DNA of 64,000 nucleotides from Stagnihabitans lacustris (GCF_025950525.1 NZ_JAPDGS010000003.1:310001-374000); one strand, 5' to 3'. Positions 35,393-44,972 are shown, numbered from the stretch's first letter. Made by a program: numbers and translations. The notes: a model not told the origin generated them from the letters alone.

Positions 35393-36035
35393 CCGTCGCC
35401 GGGGAAAGCCCCGCCACCGTCACCGTGCAGGTCTGACCGCGCAGCAGGGGCCCAACCCCCGCAGGCGTCCCGGTATAGATCAGGTCGCCCGCCTCCAGCC
35501 GCACCAGCCGCGACAGGTGACAGATCACCTCGGGCACCGACCAGATCATCATCGACAAAAGCGACGACTGCCGCTCCTCCCCGTCCACCGTCAGCGCCAG
35601 CCGCGCATCGCCCAAGGGCCCCGGTCGGATTGCGCCAATCACGGCAGAGTTGTCAAAGCCCTTGGCCATGTCCCAAGGCCGCCGCAGCGCCTTTGCCTCG
35701 GCTTGCAGGTCGCGGCGGGTCAGGTCGTTGCCCGCGGCGTAACCAAAGACATGGGGGGCGGCATCGGTGATATCAGCGCCGCCAAGGCCGATGGCCACGA
35801 CCAATTCGGCCTCGTGGTGCAGGTTCTGGGTCGCAGTCGGATAGGGGATCGCTTCGCCCGATGAGACCAGGGCATCCGCGGGTTTGGTGAAAAAGAACGG
35901 CGGGTCGCGCTGGTCGCCCCCCATCTCGGCCACATGGTCGGCATAGTTGCGACCGACACAAAAGATCCGGCGGACGGCAAATCGCCCGCCGCCCTCGACG
36001 GCAACCGAAGGGCTTACTCGCCAACCGTAAAGCAT
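35376..36035 (-). CDS. Fumarylacetoacetate hydrolase (FAH) family protein
   Basis: This 219-aa protein of the FAH superfamily is probably a small soluble hydrolase or decarboxylase for oxo-acids. Typical features: FCVGRNYADHVAEMG near the N-terminus, the metal-binding residues in HHEAELVVAIG, VFGYAAGNDLTRRDLQ, and TGTPAGVGP near the C-terminus. Members include ureidoglycolate lyase-like and acylpyruvase enzymes; the substrate is not evident. ATG 36035 overlaps the end of dacC by 22 bp, implying translational coupling. Confidence 0.88.
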   Translation of the reverse strand: MLYGWRVSPSVAVEGGGRFAVRRIFCVGRNYADHVAEMGGDQRDPPFFFTKPADALVSSGEAIPYPTATQNLHHEAELVVAIGLGGADITDAAPHVFGYAAGNDLTRRDLQAEAKALRRPWDMAKGFDNSAVIGAIRPGPLGDARLALTVDGEERQSSLLSMMIWSVPEVICHLSRLVRLEAGDLIYTGTPAGVGPLLRGQTCTVTVAGLSPATVTVLP

Positions 36036-37480
36036 TGCACCGCCCGCGCCTGCAGCTTGCGACAGGCCAGGTCCGCGCTGTCCCGGGTCAGGCCCAAAAC
36101 CACCGCGTCAAAGCCGTTCGACCGCGACACGACCTTGGAGGTCCCGCCATCCAGCGCCGCGCTTTCCAGCAACCGCACCTGGATCAGCGCCTTTTCGGCC
36201 ACCATCGAATTCGGATAGCGCCCGATGTTGATCCCCCAGCCGCCCGCCCCGCCCGAGGTCGAAACCCGCGTCACCACTTCGGGCGCCGCCGAAACCGAGG
36301 CGAGTTTCGCGTTCTGATCGGTGTAAACCGGCGCATTGCGGGCCTTGGGACGTTCGGCCCCGGCCGCCAGCGTCTGCGGCTCTTCGGCGGCCTTGGCGGT
36401 CACGACCAGCTCTCCGGTCTCGGCTGCGGCCAGGGCCACGGCGTCCTCGATCCCCGTCAGGTCCAGGCCCGCGTCAGGCTTGCGCTTGGGCCGCGGCGAG
36501 GTCGTCAGCGCCGCCACCATCTCGCCCTCTTCTTCTGCCGGTATGTTTTCGTCCGCGCTCATCATCTCCTGATCCGCGGCCAGAGGCTGTTCCACCGCCG
36601 CGCCCGGTTTGGCCTTGGCAAATCCCATGTCCAGCAGCTCTGACACCTTGCGGTTGCGCGCATCGGTCGAGGTTTCGCCAAAGACGGTCACGATCAGCCG
36701 CACCCCGCCACGTTCGGCACTGGCGGTCAGGTTGAAGCCGGCCTCGCGGGTGTAGCCAGTCTTGATCCCGTCGGCGCCCTTGTAGGCGTCCAGGAACTTG
36801 CGGTTCGTATTGGCGACCTTGGCCATGCCCGCATCGGTCGACCGCCGCGAGAAGATGTTGTAATACTGCGGGAAATCATAGAACAGCCGCCGCCCCAGCG
36901 TCGACATGTCGCGCGCGGTCGACACATGGCCCTTGGCAGGCAGGCCGTTGCCGTTCTTGAAGGTCGAGTGCTTCATCCCCAGCGCCTTGGCGGTCTGGGT
37001 CATGCGCTTGCCCCATTTCTGCGGGCTGCCCGAGAAGTAGTCCCCGATGGCCGCCGCCGCATCATTGGCCGATTTCACCGCCGCCGCGCGGATCAGATAG
37101 CGCAGGGCGATCTTTTGCCCGGCCCGCAGACCCAGCCGCGACGGGTCCTGATTGGCCGCGTTTTGCGAAACAGTGATCATCGTGTCCAGGCTGACGCGCC
37201 CGGCCTCGATCTCCTGAAAGGCGATGTAAAGCGTCATCATCTTGGTCAAGGAGGCCGGCGGCAAGGGCTTGTCGGCGTTCTTTTCGAACAGGGTTTCCCC
37301 AGTGCGGGCATCCATCATATGCGCGGCAAAGGTCGCCGCCTGCGCCTGCGCCGCCATCAGGACGGCCAGCAAAGCCGCCGCCAAAACCCCACGCAAATGC
37401 CCCAAGGACAAGCCCGCCAAAGGATGTGCCAATTTCTGCCTCGACTTGGTCGCGCCCCCTTTGCGAGGGTCACTGTTCAT
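36014..37480 (-). CDS. D-alanyl-D-alanine carboxypeptidase with C-terminal SPOR domain (DacC/PBP6-like)
   Basis: This 488-aa penicillin-binding enzyme removes the terminal D-Ala from peptidoglycan stem peptides in the periplasm. It has a signal peptide after a charged N-terminus, and the serine DD-peptidase motifs S77-LT-K80 (ASLTKMM), SAN (137-139) and KTG (IKTGYTREAG). A Pro/Ala/Glu-rich linker leads to a C-terminal SPOR-like domain (GGWGINIGRYPNSMVAEKAL), which binds denuded glycan at division sites. ATG 37480 starts at the charged n-region; an earlier in-frame ATG lacks support. Confidence 0.93.
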   Translation of the reverse strand: MNSDPRKGGATKSRQKLAHPLAGLSLGHLRGVLAAALLAVLMAAQAQAATFAAHMMDARTGETLFEKNADKPLPPASLTKMMTLYIAFQEIEAGRVSLDTMITVSQNAANQDPSRLGLRAGQKIALRYLIRAAAVKSANDAAAAIGDYFSGSPQKWGKRMTQTAKALGMKHSTFKNGNGLPAKGHVSTARDMSTLGRRLFYDFPQYYNIFSRRSTDAGMAKVANTNRKFLDAYKGADGIKTGYTREAGFNLTASAERGGVRLIVTVFGETSTDARNRKVSELLDMGFAKAKPGAAVEQPLAADQEMMSADENIPAEEEGEMVAALTTSPRPKRKPDAGLDLTGIEDAVALAAAETGELVVTAKAAEEPQTLAAGAERPKARNAPVYTDQNAKLASVSAAPEVVTRVSTSGGAGGWGINIGRYPNSMVAEKALIQVRLLESAALDGGTSKVVSRSNGFDAVVLGLTRDSADLACRKLQARAVQCFTVGE

Positions 37481-37608
37481 TCTTATGAAACAGAGTAACA
37501 CGGCGGTGTGAAGAGGAAAACCCAAAGATTTCCGGGGGTTCACGGCAATTCTTCACCGTGGCACTTTTGCCTTTTCGGCATATATGGTGGTTAATTTCGG
37601 GTAAATGT

Positions 37609-38304
37609 CTACCTATTGTGGGTAAACAGCCCGTTAACCAACGCTGGCAATTCCGCCAGCCTGTCTATCGCGCGGAAACGCGCCGAGGTGGTCGGCGGAT
37701 CGGCGCGCTCATAGGCCCAGGTGTGTTCATGCGGAATATGGACGCCCCAGGCGCCGGCCTCCAGCGCGGGGATGACATCGGACTTCAGGCTGTTGCCCAC
37801 CATCATCGCCGCATCGGCCCCGGCGCCATGGCGGGCAAAGGCCGTGGCATAGGTCTTTGCAGTCTTGTCGGAAACAATCTCGACCCCGTGGAACAGGTCG
37901 CCCAGGCCCGACTGCGCCAGCTTGCGCTCTTGGTCCAACAGGTCGCCCTTGGTGATGACGATGATCCGGTGATCCTTGGCCAGCCCGGTGATGACCTCTT
38001 GCACATCGGGCAGCAGGTGGATCGGGTGGCGCAGCATCTCGCGGCCCATGTCCAGGATTTGCGCGATCACCGGGGCGCCCACGCGGCCCTCGGTCACTTC
38101 GATGGCGGTTTCGATCATCGACAGGGTGAACCCCTTCACCCCGAATCCATAATGCCCCAGGTTGCGCTTTTCCGCCTCGTGCAGCCGTTCGGTCAGCCCC
38201 GGATCACCGCCCAACAGGTCGATGAACCGCGCTTCGGTCAGGCGAAAAAAGCTCTCGTTCTGCCACAGCGTGTCGTCGGCATCAAAGCCAATGCAGGTGA
38301 TCAT
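37609..38304 (-). CDS. HAD-superfamily hydrolase
   Basis: This 231-aa haloacid-dehalogenase-type phosphatase has motif I DADDTLW at the N-terminus (nucleophile Asp8, general acid Asp10), a helical cap, motif II VITKGD, and motif III K-x-MVGNSLKSDVIPALEAG. The GDxxxSD motif reads GNSLKSD, with Asn in place of the first Asp, as in some phosphoglycolate-like members. The substrate is unknown. It follows dacC on the same strand, upstream of it, with a 128-bp gap. Confidence 0.85.
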   Translation of the reverse strand: MITCIGFDADDTLWQNESFFRLTEARFIDLLGGDPGLTERLHEAEKRNLGHYGFGVKGFTLSMIETAIEVTEGRVGAPVIAQILDMGREMLRHPIHLLPDVQEVITGLAKDHRIIVITKGDLLDQERKLAQSGLGDLFHGVEIVSDKTAKTYATAFARHGAGADAAMMVGNSLKSDVIPALEAGAWGVHIPHEHTWAYERADPPTTSARFRAIDRLAELPALVNGLFTHNR

Positions 38305-38399
38305 CGTCTTCCTTTACCAGCCTGTCGCGCGAGGCCTTTTAACGGTTCGAAAATGCTTTATATTGCACAAACACCCAAAGCTGAACCCGGAGCCCGGCC

Positions 38400-38741
38400 T
38401 TGACCGCATTTCCTGACATGATGTCCGATGGGGATAAAGTCCCCGGTCAGGATACGACGCTCCTGACCAAGCCCAAAGCCAAGTCCGAACGCCCGCCTTT
38501 GTATAAGGTGATGCTCCTGAACGACGACTACACGCCGATGGAATTCGTCGTCCATGTGCTAGAGCGATTCTTTGGCCTGAACCATGCCCAAGCCTTTGAA
38601 ATCATGCTGACTGTGCATAAAAAGGGCCTGGCGGTGGTGGGGGTCTTCTCGTTCGAAGTGGCCGAGACCAAGGTGGCGCAGGTGATGGATTTCGCCCGCC
38701 GTCACCAACACCCGCTGCAATGCACGATGGAAAAAGAGTAA
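38400..38741 (+). CDS. clpS: ATP-dependent Clp protease adaptor ClpS
   Basis: ClpS delivers N-degron proteins to ClpAP. The 113-aa protein has the core [27 protein letters not shown] and the C-terminal [14 protein letters not shown], with the N-degron pocket residues NDD and MEF. The start is probably TTG at 38400, with GGAG 9-12 bases upstream; an ATG at 38418 exists but has no ribosome site. The start is uncertain. No clpA is in the window. It is directly followed by rsmC. Confidence 0.93.
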   Translation: MTAFPDMMSDGDKVPGQDTTLLTKPKAKSERPPLYKVMLLNDDYTPMEFVVHVLERFFGLNHAQAFEIMLTVHKKGLAVVGVFSFEVAETKVAQVMDFARRHQHPLQCTMEKE

Positions 38742-39707
38742 GTGCGCTCGTCACGGCTGGACCTTGCCCGGGTCGAAGGGCTCTTTGCGCCTGAGTCGGT
38801 GGTGGTCATGCGGCCGCGGGTGGGGGATGACCTGTCTTCGCTGGGCCGCGTGCAGGTGCTGACGGGCTTTCGCCCCGATCATGACCATTTCGCCGCCCAT
38901 GTGTCCCCGATCCAGGCCCCCCAGGCCGTGCTGATCTGCCTGCCCCGCGCCAAGGACCTCGCCCTGGCCATGGTCGCGCAGGCTGTGACGCTGGCCCCCT
39001 TGGTCGCCATCGACGGGCAAAAGACCGATGGGTTCGACGGCATCGCGCGTGAGCTGCGGGCCGCCGGGTTCCAGCTGTCCGAGACGCTGTCCAAGGCGCA
39101 TGGCAAGCTGGCGACCTTCCCGTCCCGCCCCGCGCCTGCGGAATGGGCGGCGCAACCCCGTGACATTGGTGGTTTCTTTACCCAGGCCGGGGTGTTTTCG
39201 GCGGATGGCCCGGACGAGGGCTCGCGGCTGTTGGTTCAGGCTTTGCCCAAGGATTTGCCCGCCAAGGTGGGCGATCTGGGCGCGGGTTGGGGCTATCTGT
39301 CCCGCGCGATCCTTGAACGTCCCGGCGTCAAGTCGCTGGACCTGGTCGAGGCCGAATCGCTGGCCTTGGACTGCGCGCGGCTGAACATCGACGACCCCCG
39401 CGCGGTCTTTCACTGGGCTGATGCGACCAGCTTCCGGGCTCCCCGGCTGTGGGGCGCCGTTGTGATGAACCCGCCCTTCCACGCCGGACGCACGCCCGAT
39501 ATCGCGCTGGGTCAGGCCTTTATACGCACGGCCCATCAGGGGCTGGCCCCCGATGGAACGCTGTATATGGTGGCCAACCGCCATCTGCCCTACGAGCCGT
39601 TGTTGACCACCCTCTTTCACAAGGTCGAAGAGATCGGCGGGTCAGGCGGCTTCCGCGTCAGCAAAGCCGCCTATCCGAACAAAAAGGGCCTGACCAAGGC
39701 GCGCTAG
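38742..39707 (+). CDS. rsmC: RsmC-like 16S rRNA (guanine) methyltransferase
   Basis: This 321-aa SAM-dependent methyltransferase resembles RsmC/RlmG, which methylate guanine N2 in ribosomal RNA. It has the N-terminal diverged methyltransferase-like half and the C-terminal active half with VGDLGAGWGYLSRA (SAM site), the catalytic NPPFHAG motif and LYMVANRHLPYE. The start is GTG 38742, directly adjacent to the clpS stop. Family assignment is firm; the exact rRNA target is not proven by sequence. Confidence 0.87.
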   Translation: MRSSRLDLARVEGLFAPESVVVMRPRVGDDLSSLGRVQVLTGFRPDHDHFAAHVSPIQAPQAVLICLPRAKDLALAMVAQAVTLAPLVAIDGQKTDGFDGIARELRAAGFQLSETLSKAHGKLATFPSRPAPAEWAAQPRDIGGFFTQAGVFSADGPDEGSRLLVQALPKDLPAKVGDLGAGWGYLSRAILERPGVKSLDLVEAESLALDCARLNIDDPRAVFHWADATSFRAPRLWGAVVMNPPFHAGRTPDIALGQAFIRTAHQGLAPDGTLYMVANRHLPYEPLLTTLFHKVEEIGGSGGFRVSKAAYPNKKGLTKAR

Positions 39708-39709
39708 GC

Positions 39710-40093
39710 CTATTCGGGATAGCGCTGCTGGCAGGCCGCGACCGCGGGCGCCATGGCGCTGGCGATCTGCGCGCGACGGTCGCGCATCGAGGCCAGCTTG
39801 GCGGTTTCCTCGGTCAGGTTCAGCGCAACCGGGCGGCGGACCTCTTCGGCGACATCCTCCATGCACATCTGTGACTTGGGCTCGGGATCGGCCGCGGTCG
39901 GGCGCGGCGTGCAATCCAGCCAGCGCGGCATCGTCACCACGCGGGTCTCATAGCCGAAGCCGCGGGCGATATTGCCCTCGGTCTCGGCAATCAGCCGGTC
40001 CAGCGTGGACAGATCGCCCGTCACCCCGCGGATACATTGCTCTTGCGGCGTGCCACAGGCGGCCAGCGCAAGCAGGATCAGAACACGTTTCAT
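39710..40093 (-). CDS. Lipoprotein of unknown function
   Basis: This 127-aa protein starts with a lipoprotein signal (MKRVLILLALAAC; lipobox LAAC, Cys13). The mature part has four further cysteines (CIRG, DCTP, MCMED, ACQQ) and long polar helices (DLSTLDRLIAETEGNIARG; EETAKLASMRDRRAQIAS), suggesting a helical envelope protein. GGAGGTG precedes the ATG. The gene ends two bases beyond the convergent rsmC stop. No family recognised. Confidence 0.7.
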   Translation of the reverse strand: MKRVLILLALAACGTPQEQCIRGVTGDLSTLDRLIAETEGNIARGFGYETRVVTMPRWLDCTPRPTAADPEPKSQMCMEDVAEEVRRPVALNLTEETAKLASMRDRRAQIASAMAPAVAACQQRYPE

Positions 40094-40214
40094 CGGCACC
40101 TCCATCGCCGCAGCATAGGCAAGCGGCCCTTGATAGGCCATATCAGCCCGCCCGGATTGCCTGCGTTGAGCGTGGCGCGCCTTCCTGCTAGCACTAGGCC
40201 AAAGGGAGAAAGCC

Positions 40215-41051
40215 ATGGCCGATTTCGACGACAACAAGGCGCGCGCGAGCGCCTGGTTCAAAAGCCTCCGCGACCAGATCGTGGCTGCGTTCGAGGACCT
40301 GGACGGCACGCGATTCGAAGTGACCCCCACGAGTCGCCCCGATGGCGGCGGCGGGATTATGTCGGTCCTGCGCGGTGGGCGCGTCTTCGAAAAGGTCGGC
40401 GTCAACTGGAGCCAGGTTCACGGAGAGCTTGCCCCCCGCGCCCAGGCCGCGATGGCCGCGCGGGGTGTGCCGGGGATGAAGGAAGACCCGCGCTTTTGGG
40501 CTTCGGGTATTTCTCTGGTGGCGCATATGCAAAACCCCCATGCGCCGGCGGTGCATATGAACACCCGGATGTTCTGGACCCCGGGCGCCTGGTGGTTTGG
40601 CGGTGGAAGCGACCTGAACCCCTGCATCGAATACGCCGAAGACACCGCGGCGTTTCATGGCGTCTTGCAGGCCGCTTGCGATCCGCATGGCGCCGAGATT
40701 TACCCCAAGCTGAAAGCCTGGGCGGATGAATATTTCTTTATCCCGCATCGCAAGCGCGCCCGCGGTGTTGGCGGGATCTTTTATGACGACCTGAACACCG
40801 GCGACTTCGAGCGGGATTTCGCCTTTACCCAGGACGTCGGCCGCGCCTTCCTGCCCGCCTTTTTGCCGATCACCCGGGCGCGGATGGACACGCCCTTTAC
40901 CGATGCCGACCGCGAGACCCAGGCGATCCACCGCGGGCTTTATGCCGAATACAACCTGGTTTACGACCGCGGCACCAAGTTCGGACTGGAAACCGGGCAT
41001 GACGCCAATGCCGTGCTGATGAGCCTGCCGCCGATGGCGAAATGGCACTGA
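40215..41051 (+). CDS. hemF: Oxygen-dependent coproporphyrinogen III oxidase
   Basis: HemF decarboxylates coproporphyrinogen III to protoporphyrinogen IX with O2. The 278-aa protein has the VHMNTRMF, WWFGGGSDLNPC and GGIFYDDLN blocks of the family and the C-terminal YAEYNLVYDRGTKFGLETG signature. It starts after AGGGAGAAAGCC. The downstream gene cobS overlaps by 10 bp. The other haem genes here, hemE and hemC, are in the next 4 kb on separate transcripts. Confidence 0.96.
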   Translation: MADFDDNKARASAWFKSLRDQIVAAFEDLDGTRFEVTPTSRPDGGGGIMSVLRGGRVFEKVGVNWSQVHGELAPRAQAAMAARGVPGMKEDPRFWASGISLVAHMQNPHAPAVHMNTRMFWTPGAWWFGGGSDLNPCIEYAEDTAAFHGVLQAACDPHGAEIYPKLKAWADEYFFIPHRKRARGVGGIFYDDLNTGDFERDFAFTQDVGRAFLPAFLPITRARMDTPFTDADRETQAIHRGLYAEYNLVYDRGTKFGLETGHDANAVLMSLPPMAKWH

Positions 41052-41770
41052 ACGCCTTTCTGCTGGCGGTGCAGTTCCTGACGCGGCTGCCGGTCAGGCC
41101 AGAGTATTCCGAGGCCGCGATGGAGGCCTCGCCGCGGTTCTATCCGGCGGCGGGGGTCGTCGTGGGGGGCATCGGCGCTTGCGTCTGGATGCTGGCGCCC
41201 TGGCCGCCCCTGGTCAGCGCCTTTGTCACCCTGGCGGTGATGGTGGCTCTGACCGGTGGCCTGCATGAGGACGGGCTGGCCGATACATTCGACGGCCTGG
41301 GCGGCGTGCGGCCCAAGGACCGCGCGCTAGAGATCATGCGCGACAGTCGCATCGGGACCTATGGCGTCGTGGCCTTGGTGTTTTCGTTGGCCCTGCGGGG
41401 TCTGGGCTATGCCGAGGTTCAGGCCCTGCCATGGGTTTTGATCGCGGGGGCTGCGGCCTCGCGCGGGGCGATGGTCTGGGCCATGGCCACCAGCACCTAT
41501 GCCCGTCCAAGCGGGGCGGGCAGCGCCGTGGCTGGCGGCATCGACGCGGCCACGGTCCGGGTGGCGGCGGGGACGGTGGCGCTGGCTTGGGTGCCCATGG
41601 TCTTTGTCCTGCCGCTGGCGCAGGTTGCGCTTGCCGCCTTGGGCCTGTGCCTGGGCGCCTGGGTCATCCGGTCGTGGTATATGCGGCGGCTGGGCGGTTA
41701 TACCGGCGACTGCATGGGCGCGGTGCAACAGGCGGCCGAGATCGGGTTCATCCTTGGCCTATTGGCGTAA
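41042..41770 (+). CDS. cobS: Adenosylcobinamide-GDP ribazoletransferase (cobalamin synthase)
   Basis: CobS joins adenosylcobinamide-GDP and alpha-ribazole in the last steps of B12 synthesis; it is an inner-membrane protein. The 242-aa protein has several membrane segments and the family core GGLHEDGLADTFDGLGG, followed by RLGGYTGDCMGA near the C-terminus. The ATG overlaps hemF by 10 bp, so they form one unit. B12 is needed by the ecm mutase encoded elsewhere in the window. The 3' end overlaps the convergent permease gene by 12 bp. Confidence 0.94.
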   Translation: MALNAFLLAVQFLTRLPVRPEYSEAAMEASPRFYPAAGVVVGGIGACVWMLAPWPPLVSAFVTLAVMVALTGGLHEDGLADTFDGLGGVRPKDRALEIMRDSRIGTYGVVALVFSLALRGLGYAEVQALPWVLIAGAAASRGAMVWAMATSTYARPSGAGSAVAGGIDAATVRVAAGTVALAWVPMVFVLPLAQVALAALGLCLGAWVIRSWYMRRLGGYTGDCMGAVQQAAEIGFILGLLA

Positions 41771-42631
41771 GAGGCCCGCGACCCCGCCAAGGATCAACGC
41801 CATCCCCAGCATCTGCCGCTTGGTGGTCTTTTGCCCCATCCGCATCGCAAGCGCCTGGGCAAAGATCACCTCGACCAGGGCCAAGGTCCGCACATTCGCC
41901 GCCGAGGTCAGCGAGAACCCCAGAAACCAGAACTGCGAGGCAAAGGCGCCCAGGAAGCCCGCGGTCAGCGATTGCCTCCAGACGCTGAAGGACGCCATCA
42001 GCGCCTGACGGTTGAACATCCCCAGCCAGATCAGCAGCATCCCCGTTTGCATCGCAAGCGAGACCACCAGAACCGAGGAGGCGCGGATCAGATAGCCGCC
42101 CTCCAGCCCCAGGATCGCGCCGCGAAAGGCCACGGCGGACAGGCCGAACAGCCCCGCTGCCACCAGGCCGGTTCCGGCCGCCCGCATGTCGCCCAACCTT
42201 GTGCCGGGCTTGACGGTCATCACCAGCACGCCTGCCACGGCCACCGCAATCGCGGCCATGGCCAGAGGGCCAGGCACCTCGGCCAGCAAAGCCGCCGAGA
42301 CCAGCGCCACCAACACCGGTTCAGTTTTCAGCCATGCGGTCGTGACGGCGAAATTCGCCCGCTTCATCGTGACCAGCATCAGGGCCGTGGCGCCGATCTG
42401 CGCCGCGGCGCCCATCAGGGTAAAGCCAAGCACGCCAAAGTCTGGATGCGGCAGCGCCTCACCCGTGGCAAGCACCACCCCCACAAGGAACAGACAGGCA
42501 AAGGGCAGGCCGAACAGGAACCGCACCTGCGTCGCCCCCAGCGTGCCGATCGCCCGTGTCAGCCCCTGTTGCGCCGCGTTGCGCCCGGTTTGGGCGGCGG
42601 CGGCGATCAGCGTCACAAGCGCCCAGATCAA
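41759..42631 (-). CDS. EamA/DMT-superfamily permease
   Basis: This 290-aa inner-membrane protein has about ten hydrophobic segments in two repeated EamA halves. It is a drug/metabolite-type exporter or importer; the substrate is unknown. The start is probably TTG 42631, overlapping the hemE stop as TTGA. No ATG is available nearby in frame, and the segment [17 protein letters not shown] fits a normal first helix. It follows hemE on the same strand and is likely co-transcribed. Confidence 0.8.
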   Translation of the reverse strand: MIWALVTLIAAAAQTGRNAAQQGLTRAIGTLGATQVRFLFGLPFACLFLVGVVLATGEALPHPDFGVLGFTLMGAAAQIGATALMLVTMKRANFAVTTAWLKTEPVLVALVSAALLAEVPGPLAMAAIAVAVAGVLVMTVKPGTRLGDMRAAGTGLVAAGLFGLSAVAFRGAILGLEGGYLIRASSVLVVSLAMQTGMLLIWLGMFNRQALMASFSVWRQSLTAGFLGAFASQFWFLGFSLTSAANVRTLALVEVIFAQALAMRMGQKTTKRQMLGMALILGGVAGLLRQ

Positions 42632-43656
42632 CCCCGGATCGCTTCCATCAACTGCGTCACATGGTCCGGATTGGCCTCTGGCGTGATGCCATGGCCCAGG
42701 TTGAAGATATGCGCGCCACCCTTGAAGGCCTGAACGATCCGCTTCGCCTCGGAGGTCAGGCGCGGCCCGCCCTCGACCATCAGCTTGGGGTCCAGATTGC
42801 CCTGGACGCAGCCGTCCTTTTGCACATGCGTCGCGGCCCAATCGGCGCTGACCGAGTTGTCCAGCGCGACGCAATCGGCCCCGGTGGCGCGGGCGAACCC
42901 CTCATAGCGCGCACCGGCCTCACGCGGGAAGGCGATGATCGGCAGACCGGGATGGCGTTCCTTCAGCGCGGCGATGATCTTGCGGGTCGGCGCCACGGCG
43001 AAATCGTCGAAATCGGCGCCTTGCAGCGTGCCGGCCCAGCTGTCGAACAGCTTGATGACCTCGGCGCCTGCCACGACCTGCGCAGACAGATATTCGACCG
43101 TCGCTTCGGTGATCAGGTCGATCAGGGCGGCAAAGGTCGCCCGGTCCTGCGCCTTCAAGGCATGGGCCGGTTCCTGCCCCGGCGTGCCGCGGCCCGCCAC
43201 GACATAGGAGGCCACGGTCCAGGGCGCGCCTGCGAACCCGATCAGCGTGGTGTCCTTCGGCAGCTCACGTTTCAGGATCTTGACCGTCTCATAGATCGGC
43301 GCCAGCGTCTCATGGACATCGGCGGGGGCGCGCAACTGCGCCAGACCCTCGGGCGTGGTGACGGGGGTCAGGCGCGGACCTTCGCCGGTTTCGAACCACA
43401 GGGGGACACCCAAAGCCTGCGGCAACAAGAGGATATCGGCGAACAGAATGGCCGCGTCGAACCCAAAACGGCGGATCGGTTGCAGCGTGACTTCGGCGGC
43501 CAGTTCCGGGTTGTAGCACAGTTTCAGGAAGTCGCCCGCCTGCGCCCGGGTGGCGCGATATTCGGGCAAATAGCGCCCGGCCTGGCGCATCAGCCAGACG
43601 GGCGGCGTATCAAGGCGTTCACCGCGAAGGGCGCGCAGGATGGTCTTGTCGGTCAC
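42628..43656 (-). CDS. hemE: Uroporphyrinogen decarboxylase
   Basis: HemE decarboxylates uroporphyrinogen III to coproporphyrinogen III. The 342-aa protein has the signature [17 protein letters not shown] near the N-terminus, the catalytic Asp in [21 protein letters not shown], and the C-terminal [17 protein letters not shown] block. The start is GTG 43656, three bases after the preceding small gene stops. hemE and hemC face away from each other with a small membrane gene between, a common arrangement in related genomes. Confidence 0.95.
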   Translation of the reverse strand: MTDKTILRALRGERLDTPPVWLMRQAGRYLPEYRATRAQAGDFLKLCYNPELAAEVTLQPIRRFGFDAAILFADILLLPQALGVPLWFETGEGPRLTPVTTPEGLAQLRAPADVHETLAPIYETVKILKRELPKDTTLIGFAGAPWTVASYVVAGRGTPGQEPAHALKAQDRATFAALIDLITEATVEYLSAQVVAGAEVIKLFDSWAGTLQGADFDDFAVAPTRKIIAALKERHPGLPIIAFPREAGARYEGFARATGADCVALDNSVSADWAATHVQKDGCVQGNLDPKLMVEGGPRLTSEAKRIVQAFKGGAHIFNLGHGITPEANPDHVTQLMEAIRG

Positions 43657-43658
43657 GT

Positions 43659-43955
43659 TCAGGCCCTTTTTCCAGAGTCGATCAGGCGTTGCAGGGCCCA
43701 AGTCGAGAGTTTGAAGACAGTGATATGCCAAATCACCGCGAAAGCCAGCACCCCAAGCGCCAGGCCAAAGCTGCCAAAGATCCAGGCGATCAGGGCGACC
43801 AGAACCGATCCCCCGGCCGACAGATAAAAGGCCATGAACAGCACAAAGCCATTGGCGCCAGAGACCTGTTCCCGGATGGCCTGGGCCTCCATCGCATGGG
43901 CGATCAGAAGGACAGCGGCGGAGAGCGCAAGCGCTATGGAAAGAAAGATCGTCAT
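43659..43955 (-). CDS. Small membrane protein upstream of hemE
   Basis: This 98-aa protein has about three hydrophobic segments ([57 protein letters not shown]) and a short basic C-terminus. No family recognised. It starts at ATG 43955 and ends two bases before the hemE start, so it is the first gene of the hemE transcript. Its role in haem synthesis, if any, is unknown. Confidence 0.65.
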   Translation of the reverse strand: MTIFLSIALALSAAVLLIAHAMEAQAIREQVSGANGFVLFMAFYLSAGGSVLVALIAWIFGSFGLALGVLAFAVIWHITVFKLSTWALQRLIDSGKRA

Positions 43956-44036
43956 GGCCCCATGCCTTGCCGTCCGATGCGCATCTGTCAAGAGCAGGTG
44001 ATTGCAGCAAGCGATTTCACCCGTTAACACTGTCAC

Positions 44037-44972
44037 ATGACCCTGACATGGCCCACCCCCGCAGAACCCCTCAAGATCGGCACCCGAGGCTCGCCCCTGG
44101 CCCTCGCCCAGGCGCATGAGACGCGCGCCAGGCTGGCCGCAAGCTTTGGCCTGCCGCCCGAGGCCTTCGAAATCGTCGTGATCAAGGTCATGGGCGATGC
44201 GATCCAGGACCGCGCGCTGAAAGACATCGGCGGCAAGGGCCTGTTCACCCGCGAGATCGAAGAGGCGCTTTTGGAAGGCGCCATCGACATCGCGGTCCAT
44301 TCGATGAAAGACATGCCGGTGGATCAGCCGGCGGGGCTGACGCTGGATTGCTATTTGCCGCGAGAGGATGTGCGGGACGCCTTCGTGTCGCTGACGGCGC
44401 GCGGCTTGACCGATCTGCCGCAAGGCGCGGTGCTGGGGTCATCCTCGCTGCGGCGGCGGGCGCAAGTGGCCCTGCGGCGGCCCGACCTGCAGCTGGTCGA
44501 GTTCCGCGGCAATGTGCAGACCCGGATGAAAAAGCTGGGGGACGGCGTCGCCCATGCGACCTTTTTGGCCATGGCGGGGCTGAACCGGTTGGGCATGGCC
44601 GATGTGCCGCGCACCGCGATTGCGCCCGAAGAGATGCTTCCGGCCCTGGCCCAAGGCGCCATCGGCATCGAGCGCCGCTTGGACGATCCCCGCACCGAAG
44701 CCCTGCTGGCCGCGATCCACGACCGCGACACCGGCCTTCGCCTGGCCGCAGAGCGTGCCTTCCTGAAAACGCTGGACGGGTCGTGCCAAACCCCCATCGC
44801 CGGGCTTGCCCTGCTGGGGGACGGCCTTTGGCTGCGCGGCGAGATTCTGCGCCCCGACGGCTCTGCCGCCATCGCCGGAGAGCGGCGCGGCCCTGCCACA
44901 GATGGCGCGGCCATGGGGGACGACCTTGCCCGCGAACTTCTGGCCAAGGCGGGTCCCGGCTTCTTTGGTTGA
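44037..44972 (+). CDS. hemC: Hydroxymethylbilane synthase (porphobilinogen deaminase)
   Basis: HemC polymerises four porphobilinogens into hydroxymethylbilane. The 311-aa protein has the N-terminal IGTRGSPLALAQA, the KDIGGKGLFTREIEEALL and HSMKDMP blocks, SSLRRRAQV, and the dipyrromethane cofactor cysteine in GSCQTP (Cys250). Length fits. It is divergent from the hemE transcript with about 80 bp between starts. A copy of the intergenic repeat module lies just after the stop. Confidence 0.96.
   Translation: MTLTWPTPAEPLKIGTRGSPLALAQAHETRARLAASFGLPPEAFEIVVIKVMGDAIQDRALKDIGGKGLFTREIEEALLEGAIDIAVHSMKDMPVDQPAGLTLDCYLPREDVRDAFVSLTARGLTDLPQGAVLGSSSLRRRAQVALRRPDLQLVEFRGNVQTRMKKLGDGVAHATFLAMAGLNRLGMADVPRTAIAPEEMLPALAQGAIGIERRLDDPRTEALLAAIHDRDTGLRLAAERAFLKTLDGSCQTPIAGLALLGDGLWLRGEILRPDGSAAIAGERRGPATDGAAMGDDLARELLAKAGPGFFG

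Noticed and set aside
37591..37605. TTAA-N7-TAAA as a CtrA site upstream of dacC
   Set aside because: The second half departs from the consensus, and the site is about 115 bp from the start; not strong enough to report.
38346..38352. GGTTCGAA as a tRNA T-loop
   Set aside because: No acceptor or anticodon stem surrounds it; no tRNA was found in the window.
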